Assembly: GCA_001898225.1 (NCBI GenBank)
Contig: MKTJ01000047.1
Span: forward strand, 242,032-306,031
Origin: Chloroflexi bacterium 54-19
Lineage (GTDB): Bacteria > Chloroflexota > Chloroflexia > Chloroheliales > Chloroheliaceae
Length of the DNA stretch: 64,000 nt
Direction of reading: 5' to 3'
Shown one piece after another: positions 45,887 to 54,188 of this stretch (the stretch's first letter is position 1; each line of letters starts with the position of its first letter). The notes beneath the pieces were generated by a model that worked only from the letters and a program-made list of their open reading frames with translations, made no database searches and had not been told where the DNA came from. The position numbers were made by a program, and so were the translations under genes.

Positions 45887-46294
45887 TCAGGCCGGGAGGG
45901 CCGCTACCGCCTCGATTTCAAGCAAGATGTCCGACCGGAACAGTTTACTTACCTCAACGGCGGTGCTGGCCGGTGGCTGCGCTATGTTTACATATTCGTC
46001 CCGGACCTTGCGGACGGCAGGTAGAAGGTTTATATCGGTCGTAAAAATGGTAAATTTGACGACATTGCCAAAATTTGCCCCGCACGACTCCAGCGCCGCT
46101 TTGAGGTTTTCGAAGACTTGCCGGGCCTGACTTTCCATGTCTGTACCGGCCAGGTTGCCGGAGGGATCGAGCGGCACCTGCCCGGCGATATAGATTAAGC
46201 GCCCGCTAAGGACTTCAGCCACGTGACTGAAACCGGTCAGTTTGGCGATAGTGGCGGGGTTGCTGATGCGGATATTTAAGGGTATTTCGGGCAT
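45887..46294 (-). CDS. RidA/YjgF-family protein
   Basis: A 135-residue protein with GRLIYIAGQVPLDPSGNLAG, QARQVFENLKAALESCGANFGNVVKFTIFTTD and a closing EIEAVAAL, the trimeric YjgF fold. Classical RidA enamine/imine deaminases have PARxxxEV with the catalytic Arg; here the segment reads PPASTAVEV, lacking that Arg. So it may belong to a non-RidA branch with another activity. A terminator separates it from the VOC gene. Confidence 0.85.
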   Translation of the reverse strand: MPEIPLNIRISNPATIAKLTGFSHVAEVLSGRLIYIAGQVPLDPSGNLAGTDMESQARQVFENLKAALESCGANFGNVVKFTIFTTDINLLPAVRKVRDEYVNIAQPPASTAVEVSKLFRSDILLEIEAVAALPA

Positions 46295-46335
46295 TATAAA
46301 ACTCCTTTTTTCACATTTTTAGACATTACACGACT

Positions 46336-46367
46336 AAAGACCGCTCCTTAATTTGGAAGCGGTCTTT
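46336..46367 (-). terminator. Hairpin between the VOC and RidA-like genes
   Basis: AAAGACCGCTTCC/GGAGCGGTCTTT on the minus strand, with a short T-rich arm; on the plus strand TTTTGCATTTT follows. It probably ends transcription from one or both sides. Confidence 0.65.
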
Positions 46368-46392
46368 TGCATTTTAGAACTGTTTGGTTATT

Positions 46393-46782
46393 TTACTCTG
46401 AACCCTGGTATGTGCCAATCCACCAGGTATTGCCAAAGGTGTCTTTGAAACCGCCTGCATATTCGCCGTAAGGTTTTAGGCTCGGCTCCTCAACCGGGGC
46501 CGCTCCGTTTTGCAGGGCCTGGCGATAGGTCGCTCCGGCATCTTCGACATAGACGTAAACCGAACCGCGCGGCCCATCGGCCAGGGTGGTGCCGGTCTCG
46601 ATAACAAAAACCGAGTCGGCAAGCCGCATTTCGACGTGACTGCCGTCCGCCCGGTTGGGGGTGCTTTCCACGATTTCGGCTCCGAAGACGCTTGTTAAGA
46701 ACGCGGGTAGTTCCAGGTTGCCGTATAGATAAGGCCGGACCGCGCCCATGCCATGCCGGATGTAACTTTTTCCTTCACTCAT
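46393..46782 (-). CDS. VOC/glyoxalase-superfamily protein
   Basis: A 129-residue protein of the vicinal oxygen chelate fold (PhnB/YdeI-like): VRPYLYGNLELPAFLTSVFGAE, VEMRLADSVFVIETG, GSVYVYVEDAGATYRQALQNGAA and YGEYAGGFKDTFGNTWWIGT at the end. Members bind metals or small substrates; function not determinable here. Confidence 0.85.
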   Translation of the reverse strand: MSEGKSYIRHGMGAVRPYLYGNLELPAFLTSVFGAEIVESTPNRADGSHVEMRLADSVFVIETGTTLADGPRGSVYVYVEDAGATYRQALQNGAAPVEEPSLKPYGEYAGGFKDTFGNTWWIGTYQGSE

Positions 46783-46895
46783 TGTTTCCTCCCAGAAATA
46801 TCAAGTAGCCTTAAAAAGCTATCCTGATTTTAAGGCTATCTGCGAGGAATGTATTGTAAAAAAAGGAAATTTTCCAGTTATCGTGCCAAACCGGG

Positions 46896-48062
46896 TCAGA
46901 TTTTGGGGGTTTCGAGCGGCTCGGTAGGCGGTACCTGTTTGGGATTCTTGCGGTAGCCCATCCCCTTGGGGTTGGTATTCACCAGCGGGATTTTCTCAAG
47001 CCGGTAGAAGGCTCCCAGGGCGGCCACCAGCAAGAAACCTCCGACCCAGTAGCCGTCGGCGATGCTGGCACCGGTCACGATAAGGGCCGCTACACCACAC
47101 ACGCCGCATAGCAGGTAAATCACCAGCACGGCCTCGCGTTTGGTCAGGCCCAGCATCACCAGGCGGTGTGAGGTGTGGTCCTTGCCGCCCCTGGTGAAAG
47201 GGATGCGGCGGCGGGTCCGCGAAAGCACCACCAGCGTAATATCAAAAAGGGGAATACCTAGCACCAGGATAGGCACCATCCAGGTTACAAAGTCGATATT
47301 GGGAAAGCGCAGTTTGATACCGAGGGCGGCCAGGATGTAGCCCAGGAACAGCGCCCCGCCATCGCCCATGAAGATAGGGGTGTGGCTCCGAATAAACCCG
47401 AAGTTATGATAGACAAAACCGAGGGCCGCCCCGGCCAGGGTCACGCCCATCAAAGCGACCAGCCACTGGCCGCTCAGGTAAGCTGCCAGGAAGAAGAAGA
47501 AAGCCGCTATCGCGCTTACCCCACTGGATAGCCCGTCCATATTGTCCATAAAGTTCAGGGCATTGGTTACGGTAACTATCCATAGGATTGTTACAATGAC
47601 GTTGACCACATCGGGGAAAGGGAGAAAGCGGAAAAACTCGATATGGACGCCGGTCGCGACCAGCCAGGCCGCCGCGATGACCTGCGCCCCCAGTTTGTAG
47701 AGCGGGCGCAAGCCGAACCGGTCATCCCAGAAACCGACGAAGGCGATAAATGACGCGCCAAAGAGTATCGCGCCTACCTGGGGAATATAGAAAGGCAGGA
47801 ACCAGTAAGAAAGGCCGAGCAGGGCTACCATGAAGGCCAGGAAGACCGCCAGTCCGCCCAGGAGCGGGACCGGCGAGATATGGACCTTGCGGGCGCTCGG
47901 TGCATCCACGAACCCGACTCGCAAGGCCAACCGCCGTACCAGGGGCGTAACCCCCAGCGACAAGACCAGCGCCAGGACGAACAGGGCCAGGTAAAACCCG
48001 ATGCCAGGATTACCCTCGGCGTTCTGGACTTCGACATTCAGCGTTTCGAATAACAAGTACAT
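46896..48062 (-). CDS. WecA/TagO-type polyprenyl-phosphate sugar-1-phosphate transferase
   Basis: Transfers HexNAc-1-phosphate from a UDP-sugar to a polyprenyl phosphate in the membrane, starting a cell wall polysaccharide or glycolipid. The 388-residue protein has about eleven helices, DD at 113-114 in FWDDRFGLRP, NFMDNMDGLSSG at 170-179 and the cytoplasmic loop GGKDHTSHRL. These are WecA/TagO signs rather than MraY (no MurNAc-pentapeptide features). It is 20 bases behind the Wzy-like gene in the same direction and may share its operon. Confidence 0.9.
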   Translation of the reverse strand: MYLLFETLNVEVQNAEGNPGIGFYLALFVLALVLSLGVTPLVRRLALRVGFVDAPSARKVHISPVPLLGGLAVFLAFMVALLGLSYWFLPFYIPQVGAILFGASFIAFVGFWDDRFGLRPLYKLGAQVIAAAWLVATGVHIEFFRFLPFPDVVNVIVTILWIVTVTNALNFMDNMDGLSSGVSAIAAFFFFLAAYLSGQWLVALMGVTLAGAALGFVYHNFGFIRSHTPIFMGDGGALFLGYILAALGIKLRFPNIDFVTWMVPILVLGIPLFDITLVVLSRTRRRIPFTRGGKDHTSHRLVMLGLTKREAVLVIYLLCGVCGVAALIVTGASIADGYWVGGFLLVAALGAFYRLEKIPLVNTNPKGMGYRKNPKQVPPTEPLETPKI

Positions 48063-48082
48063 CGCTGGCTTCGTCCTGTCTT

Positions 48083-51000
48083 CTAGCTGGCTAAGAGCGT
48101 TTCGATAGCCTGCTGCACCGCTGCCGGGTTCGACTGGTTTTTCGCCAGGCTGCGGGCCGTGCTGGCCTCGTTATTTTGCTGTGCTGCCGCACCCAGCTTT
48201 TTATATACCACCGAGAGGAAGGCGTGGACGTAAGGGCTGGTGGCGTCCATCCCGATACTTTCGTTCAGGGTGCTTTGAGCTTTATCTAGCTGTCCTTTGT
48301 AAAGATAGACCGCGCCCTGCGCCCCCAGCACGAAAGCTTTATCCTGGTTGCGTTTGGTCGCGTCGGTATCCTTCTTGTCGTATTGGGCCGGGTCGAACGC
48401 TTTCTGGACATCCTCCAGGTTGACCAGGTTGCTCAGCCCCACATCCATTATCCGGCGGGTGTAGCGTTCGTCGCTGGCGAGTTGGAGCGGGTCAATCTCG
48501 GCCAGGGCCAGGTATTGCTGCCCGGCCTCGTCCTTTTTCCCGGCGAAGCGGTAAATATCGCCCAGCACCAGCCGGTTGAAATCATATTTCGGGTCAATCG
48601 CTACCGATTTCTGGCCGTACTCAATCGCTTTATCCATCGCCGCCTGGTCGAAGGAGCCGCCTGTAATATCGGTATCGGTCCGGTTGGTGGCGAGGCTGGC
48701 CTGAGTCGCCGCCAGTTCGGCCCAGAGCCGGGCGTTGCGTGGCGCGTAGGTGTTTACGTCTTGCAGGTAGCGACCGATAGCCTTGTTGAGCATTTCGGTG
48801 GAGCGGGCCGGTTCGAGGTCAGCCCAGCGCGTGTATAACCGGGCCAGGTTAGCGTAATGGTCCGGGTTGAGCGGGGCTAACTGGTTCGCCCGCAATAGTT
48901 CGCGTTCGCTGGCTCCCAGGTAAGCCTGCATATTCGCCAGGGCCGTCTTGTCGGTAGAGGCTTTTTGAGATTCGGTCGTGGCAAGTTGCAAGTAAGCCTG
49001 GCCCAGGTACAACTCGTAATAATCTTCGTTGGAAGCCCAGCTTAAGGCCTCCTTCAAGAGTGGGACCGCTTGCGGCCACTGGTTGGCACTGGAAAGGTTG
49101 TAACCCTGTTTATAGAGCGTATCGGCCACGATCGGGGATACGTTGCTAATCCAGATGAAGTAGAGGGCTGCCGCGCCTATAGCCGTCACCGCCGCGTAGA
49201 ACCAGGGTTTGACCTGGCGGTAGGTTATCCCGCTCTCCAGGTCCATGCCGGAGGTAGCATAGATTGGCCCATTACGCCGGGGATTGTTACCGCCACCTCC
49301 GCTACTACCCGGCGCCTTGGCGTTATTGCCGGGACCGGCGCTGCTCTGGTCGCGATTGCGGGCCGGGGAGTTGGATTTGCCGTTAACCCTGGTCGAAACC
49401 GGCTCTTTTGCCGGTATCGTTTCTTTGCCCGCTTTGTTTTTATTTTTGGAGGAGCCTGTACCGTTTTTGGCCGTGGTTGCGACCGCTGCCACCATTACGG
49501 GTTCCGGTTCGACTACCGGCAGAGGTTCCTCCACGACCGGCTCAACCGGGGCGGGAATCGCTTTCCGGCCAACCGCGTCCCAGCGCCCGTATATCAGGCC
49601 GCCCATGAGGACTGCCAGGGCGATAGTCGTAAAGAACATCATCCAGGAGCTTACAATCTGGATACCGGTCTGGATTTCAATCTGGTGCGCCACCATCGTA
49701 GAAATCAGGGCCGCCAGCAAGACCTGGTATTCAAAGCGCCGGGTCCGCCGCAAGAATTTGAAAGAGTACCAGAAGAAAGCCAGCACTACAGCGATATAAG
49801 CCACCAACCCGACTATACCGGTCGTCTCCAGGGCGTCCAGGTAGCCGTTGTGGGAGCGGTCGGGGATAGCGTTGCGGGCTTCGACCTGGGCCAGTTCGGC
49901 CTGGTAGTGCTGGGGCGACTTGTTATAAAGCGATTCGGGGCCGTAGCCGATTACCAGCCGGGCCGGTTCTTTCTGGGCCGCCTCGCCCATTATTTCCAGG
50001 ACGGTTTTCCAGATTAACTGGCGAACTTTACCGGTACCGTCGTTTGTTTCGAAGAATTCGCCTAAACGGGCAATCTGGTCGTTCTGGCGGGCGATTTTGA
50101 AGACTGGTTCAAGCGGGGTCGAACCGGGTGGCAGGTTGAACAGTACCAGGGTGCCCCCCAGCACCAGGCCGACCCCCAGCCAGCCGATTAGCCATTTCCA
50201 GGCCCGCCGCCGCCAGAACATAATCGGGAAGAAGATGAAGACGCCAACCAGGATACCGGCTTCGGGACCGCGGCTCTGGCTGTACAAAATAGTCAAACTG
50301 GCGATTATTACCAGGGCCGCGTAGCCCACAAATTCAAATAACCGGAACAGGTAATTGCCGTCGGTGCCACGCCTTCGCACCGTAAAGAGGAAAAAGAGGC
50401 CGAAACTGGCGAAAATGCCGAGCGGCAAAGCCCACCAGGGGCCAATATCGGTGCTACCGGCCAGCCCGGTCGAGTCCGAACCGTTGTTGTTGACCAGTTG
50501 GGCCGCCGTGGAAGTTATGACCTGCTGAGTGGTCTGGGTCGGGCGATAGGTGGCGTTAAAATTCAAAATGACCAGGAAAAGTCCCAGCATAAAGACCAGG
50601 AAGATAATGTAAAGGGCTATCCAGCTAAGCGCGGTATTACGGGGTCGGCCCTGCATGTGCCTTCCTGCCAGGTTGCGGTTTTTGATCAGCCAGTTCCCGG
50701 TTGTGACCGCCCGGTAAAGGACCAGCGGCAGCACCATAATCAGGTAGGCGCTGATAAAAATGGCGTTGCCCATTGTCGAGGTCACGCGGAAAACAACATC
50801 CCCCTGCCAGGGTAGCGGGTCGGCTTTGAGGTGCTGCAAGATGCCGTAGAGCGCCACCGGTATATTCGCCAGCAGGACAAAGCTAATTAACCGCTCAATC
50901 TGGCGGCGTTCCCGGATATTGAAAATCAACACCAAAAAGAAACAGACATAGGTGAGGAAAGTATAGGTGCCCTGCAAACGCTGGTAACTGCCCCACCAGC

Positions 51001-51418
51001 TAACTCCCGGTACAATCGAGAAAATGGTGGCAATCAGGTAAATAAAGGCCAGGACCAGGACAAAGATTACCATCGGACGCCGGAAGATACGCTGGATGAG
51101 CGGGCGGCTGTCCGGGCCGATAACCTCGCCATCTTCGGGGTAAACAATTTCGGTGGTTTCGGTGACCTTACCGCCCCGCCGGTTCGGGTTGGCGGTGCGG
51201 GCAACAACCCCGGCCGCCCGGTCCGCCGCAACCCTGGCGATACCCTTGGCGGCCCACGCGACCAGCATTACCAGGACCAGTGACCGGAAAAAGGTTATTT
51301 TGTCCGGCTCGAACACGCGGCTTGTATAGATGTTGAAGTAAATCGGAATCGAGACCAGGGCTAATAGCCAGGTCACTTCCATCACGATGTCACAGGTCTG
51401 GATAATTTTTTTGGTCAT
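48083..51418 (-). CDS. O-antigen-ligase-like membrane protein with C-terminal TPR repeats
   Basis: A 1111-residue protein. The first 650 residues hold about twelve helices including the Wzy_C-type region RLVIGYGPESLYNKSPQHY and RSHNGYLDALETTGIVGLVAYI. A cytoplasmic or extracellular Pro/Ser/Asn-rich linker (about 655-735) then leads, after one more helix (FYAAVTAIGAAALYFIW), to TPR-like helices: ALSWASNEDYYELYLGQAYLQL, ANQLAPLNPDHYANLARLYTRW and others up to the end. Wzy/WaaL-type proteins join lipid-linked glycans; the TPR part would be a scaffold. Nearness to the WecA/TagO-like enzyme supports a role in surface polysaccharide. Confidence 0.85.
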   Translation of the reverse strand: MTKKIIQTCDIVMEVTWLLALVSIPIYFNIYTSRVFEPDKITFFRSLVLVMLVAWAAKGIARVAADRAAGVVARTANPNRRGGKVTETTEIVYPEDGEVIGPDSRPLIQRIFRRPMVIFVLVLAFIYLIATIFSIVPGVSWWGSYQRLQGTYTFLTYVCFFLVLIFNIRERRQIERLISFVLLANIPVALYGILQHLKADPLPWQGDVVFRVTSTMGNAIFISAYLIMVLPLVLYRAVTTGNWLIKNRNLAGRHMQGRPRNTALSWIALYIIFLVFMLGLFLVILNFNATYRPTQTTQQVITSTAAQLVNNNGSDSTGLAGSTDIGPWWALPLGIFASFGLFFLFTVRRRGTDGNYLFRLFEFVGYAALVIIASLTILYSQSRGPEAGILVGVFIFFPIMFWRRRAWKWLIGWLGVGLVLGGTLVLFNLPPGSTPLEPVFKIARQNDQIARLGEFFETNDGTGKVRQLIWKTVLEIMGEAAQKEPARLVIGYGPESLYNKSPQHYQAELAQVEARNAIPDRSHNGYLDALETTGIVGLVAYIAVVLAFFWYSFKFLRRTRRFEYQVLLAALISTMVAHQIEIQTGIQIVSSWMMFFTTIALAVLMGGLIYGRWDAVGRKAIPAPVEPVVEEPLPVVEPEPVMVAAVATTAKNGTGSSKNKNKAGKETIPAKEPVSTRVNGKSNSPARNRDQSSAGPGNNAKAPGSSGGGGNNPRRNGPIYATSGMDLESGITYRQVKPWFYAAVTAIGAAALYFIWISNVSPIVADTLYKQGYNLSSANQWPQAVPLLKEALSWASNEDYYELYLGQAYLQLATTESQKASTDKTALANMQAYLGASERELLRANQLAPLNPDHYANLARLYTRWADLEPARSTEMLNKAIGRYLQDVNTYAPRNARLWAELAATQASLATNRTDTDITGGSFDQAAMDKAIEYGQKSVAIDPKYDFNRLVLGDIYRFAGKKDEAGQQYLALAEIDPLQLASDERYTRRIMDVGLSNLVNLEDVQKAFDPAQYDKKDTDATKRNQDKAFVLGAQGAVYLYKGQLDKAQSTLNESIGMDATSPYVHAFLSVVYKKLGAAAQQNNEASTARSLAKNQSNPAAVQQAIETLLAS

Positions 51419-51507
51419 GTTCTCTTTTACGGCATATCAGGTTCGTAGAACGTAAAGCGCGGGTCCGCCCCAGGCAAGATTGTACCCAAAGACGCCGCTC
51501 GCCGCGC

Positions 51508-51637
51508 ATTGAACGTAAAACGAGGAATATTAGAGTGTCAGCAGTTCACAGAATTATTAGAGCGAAACCAAACCAGGCTAGACTTAACTTATCCGGGTTT
51601 TAGGGTTACATTCAACGTTATACGCAGAACGTTTTTT
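51508..51637. repeat. Copies of the CGTTCAACG-type motif between recN and the Wzy-like gene
   Basis: CATTGAACGTAAAACG at 51508-51522 and ACATTCAACGTTATACG with GAACGTTTTTT at 51608-51637, degenerate copies of the motif at 36585. The rest of the 217-base gap shows nothing else. Confidence 0.35.
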
Positions 51638-53558
51638 AGACAGTTGTAGTTTCCGGCTCCGGCAGCGCCTTGCCGTGAGGCCGGGCGTCATGGGCGGTTT
51701 TCTTCCAGGCCGAAATTTCTTGCAGCATTTCCTGGGCGCTCAACCGGTTTATCTCGGTTACGGGCACGCCGCCCAGCATCGCCGCCAGTTCATCTATCCG
51801 TTCCGGCTCGGTCAGGCGTCTGACCGAAGTCGAGGTCCGTTCGCCTTCGACCCGTTTGACGATATTGTAATGGCCGTCCCCAAAGGCGGCAATCTGCGGC
51901 AGGTGGGTAATACAGATGACCTGGTGTTCGCCCTGGTTTGTAAGTTGCCACAGTTTTTCGCCGACGACTTGTCCGCTGCGCCCGCCGACGCCCACGTCTA
52001 CCTCGTCAAAGATGAGGGTCGGGATAGCGTCCGCCGCTGCCAGGATAGATTTGAGGGCCAGCATCAGGCGGCTGGTTTCACCCCCGCTGGCAACTTTCTG
52101 GAGCGGTTTGGGCGGTTCGCCGGGGTTGAGGGAAACCAGGAACTCGACCCGGTCGAAACCCTTGGCATCGAAAGATAGCCGCCTCACCTCGCCGTCGGCA
52201 TTTTTAACGGGCGCGCCGTGCGGGTCGTCGCTCTGGGTGATATGCACTTCGAAGCGGGCTTTCAAGAGCCGCAGGTCGCGCAAAGATTGTTCGACTTCCC
52301 CGGCCAGTTGCTTACCGGCCTTCTGGCGTTCGGCGGAAATCTCAGAGGCCAGGTGCCCAATTTTCACCAGCAATTTGCCTTCCTGCTGGGCCAATTCCTG
52401 CAACCGTTCGCCGGAATGTTCGATGCTATTCAACTCGTCGGCGGAAGTTTTGTAAAATTCGAGGATTTCTTCAATCGAACTGCCGTACTTGCGTTTGAGG
52501 GCGCGGATAAGGTCGAGCCGTTCCTCCACTTCTTCCAGGCGGGCCGGGTCGAACTCCACCCGGTCGCGGAAGTCACGCACGGCCTGGGCCACGTCTTCTA
52601 GCTGGTAGCGGGCGTTCAGGACGGTCTCGTTGTACTGTTTGAAGGAAGGTTCGTAGGTTGTCAGGTCGGCCAGCAAGGTTTCGATTTCGGTCAGGCTGGC
52701 CTGGACCGAGCGGCCACTTCCGCCACCCATCCGTCCACTTCCGCCGGCCCGGCCCCGCCCGGCCATCGCGCCATAGCTGTCGCCGCTATCTTCGTCATAG
52801 CCCTGGTACAGCACCCGGTAGGCCCGGTCGGCAATCCCGGTCAGCTTTTCGGTGGCGTTTTGCAACTGCCGCTCTTTTTGTAATTCTTCTTCTTCACCCG
52901 GTTGGAGGGCGGCAGCCTCGATTTCGCTCACCTGGAATTTTAATAGTTCGGTGCGGCGGACCAGTTCGCGCTCGTCTCGTTGGAGAGTGTGTTTTTCCTT
53001 GCGAATAGCCCGTAATTGACCGACCAGTTCGGCCAGGCGGCGGCGTTGGCCTGAAAGGTTGGCATACTGGTCCAGCAGTTCCAGGTGTTCGCCTACCCGC
53101 AGCAGCGAAATATGTTCGGTCTGACCGTGAATATCGACCAGGGCCTGGCCGATGTCGCGCAGCATATCGGTTTTGACTGCGCTCCCGTTGATGCGGCAGA
53201 CCGTTCGCCCGCTACTGGTAATTTCCCGGCCCAGGGTCAGGCGCAGGATGGGGTTTTCTGGGGTGGGCCGTTCTTCGGGATCGAGCAATTCATTTTCGTC
53301 CAGGAGGGTAAGCAGGTGGCGGAAGCGTTCGTCCTCGAAGTTAATCTTTACCTCGAAGAAGCCTTCCACGCGGGCGCGGTCGGTGCCGTGCCGGACGAAT
53401 TCCGCCCCGATTTTCTCGCCAAGCATGGCGCCCATCGCGTCAATAATGATGGATTTACCGGCGCCGGTCTCCCCGGTAAGCGCATTGAACCCCGGGTTGA
53501 GCCTCAGGTTCAGCCGGTCAATGATGGCGAAATTCGAAATGTTGAGTTCTTGCAGCAT
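51636..53558 (-). CDS. recN: DNA repair protein RecN
   Basis: SMC-like ATPase for double-strand break repair. The 640-residue protein opens with MLQELNISNFAIIDRL and Walker A GETGAGKS (residues 29-36), a central coiled coil, then VASGGETSRLMLALKSIL (ABC signature), LIFDEVDVGVGG (Walker B) and QVICITHLPQIAAF. A Gly/Arg-rich insert of about 30 residues (AMAGRGRAGGSGRMGGGSG) interrupts the first coiled-coil arm near residue 260. Upstream of the ATG only a weak AAAAAT-like site is seen. Most of the gene is otherwise standard. Confidence 0.97.
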   Translation of the reverse strand: MLQELNISNFAIIDRLNLRLNPGFNALTGETGAGKSIIIDAMGAMLGEKIGAEFVRHGTDRARVEGFFEVKINFEDERFRHLLTLLDENELLDPEERPTPENPILRLTLGREITSSGRTVCRINGSAVKTDMLRDIGQALVDIHGQTEHISLLRVGEHLELLDQYANLSGQRRRLAELVGQLRAIRKEKHTLQRDERELVRRTELLKFQVSEIEAAALQPGEEEELQKERQLQNATEKLTGIADRAYRVLYQGYDEDSGDSYGAMAGRGRAGGSGRMGGGSGRSVQASLTEIETLLADLTTYEPSFKQYNETVLNARYQLEDVAQAVRDFRDRVEFDPARLEEVEERLDLIRALKRKYGSSIEEILEFYKTSADELNSIEHSGERLQELAQQEGKLLVKIGHLASEISAERQKAGKQLAGEVEQSLRDLRLLKARFEVHITQSDDPHGAPVKNADGEVRRLSFDAKGFDRVEFLVSLNPGEPPKPLQKVASGGETSRLMLALKSILAAADAIPTLIFDEVDVGVGGRSGQVVGEKLWQLTNQGEHQVICITHLPQIAAFGDGHYNIVKRVEGERTSTSVRRLTEPERIDELAAMLGGVPVTEINRLSAQEMLQEISAWKKTAHDARPHGKALPEPETTTV

Positions 53559-54188
53559 TTTTAAGTGGCATCTGAACTTATCTACTAAATAATTTCACTG
53601 GGCCTATTTTAACACATCAACCGTCTTTTTGTATCACGAATAGCACAAAAGTACATATATCTTTAAAATACTCTTAGCCTCAAGCTAAATATCCTGAAGT
53701 GTTATTTTTCACCGGCTAATGCCTGGGTAAATATAAATTGCACCTGTCAGGCAAGGATTTGAGTAAAGTTTCCAGGAGTCTCATTCTGTGGATTCTGCCA
53801 CGACCTTGCAGGTCGCGCCTGCGGGTATCCTCTGTCTAATGGACACAAGGAACAAGAATTTAAGCGCCCTTGTCCTAACCACTATTCTAAAGGATGTCTG
53901 GGTTTTAATCTTCCGGTGAGAAAAAACTTCGGGAGTAACGGCGCCATTGCAGTTACTCCCGAAATCGTAAGTAAGGACGTAATGTAGGTTAATTTCGAAA
54001 ACCACCGGCCAGACGTCAAAAAGCGGAAGCCAAGACCCCTTTTTGCCAGCCGTTTAGATTAGAGTTTAATCCGATGATTTTGCGTGTTATTGAGTCTATT
54101 TTACCACGCCGGTGCAAAACGGGAGATGAAATTATTGTTAATTAATTTATAGAGAGCAAAACACTTGATTTAAAAGGCGCTTAACCTG
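53559..54188. other. Gap with hairpins and a minus-strand terminator
   Basis: No clear gene. It contains CGACCT/AGGTCG near 53797, GGAC(AC)AAGG/CCTTGTCC near 53838-53873, the terminator-like hairpin at 53922-53963 and CAAAAAG/CTTTTTG at about 54017-54045. A 74-codon frame at 53781-54005 spans the terminator and is not called. An unrecognised small RNA on the minus strand ending at the terminator is possible. Confidence 0.4.
53922..53963 (-). terminator. Minus-strand terminator without a nearby gene
   Basis: A perfect 12 bp stem TTCGGGAGTAAC/GTTACTCCCGAA with a 12-base loop, followed on the minus strand by GTTTTTTCTC. The nearest minus-strand stop codon is 226 bases away, so it ends either a long 3' region or a separate RNA. 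Confidence 0.75.

Noticed and set aside
46896-48062. The missing MraY of the dcw cluster
   Set aside because: Sequence signs (GGKDHTSHRL loop and overall pattern) match WecA/TagO enzymes, not the MurNAc-pentapeptide transferase.
53781-54005. 74-codon minus-strand frame between recN and the DUF2357-like gene
   Set aside because: Spans a 12 bp terminator hairpin and shows no protein-like pattern.
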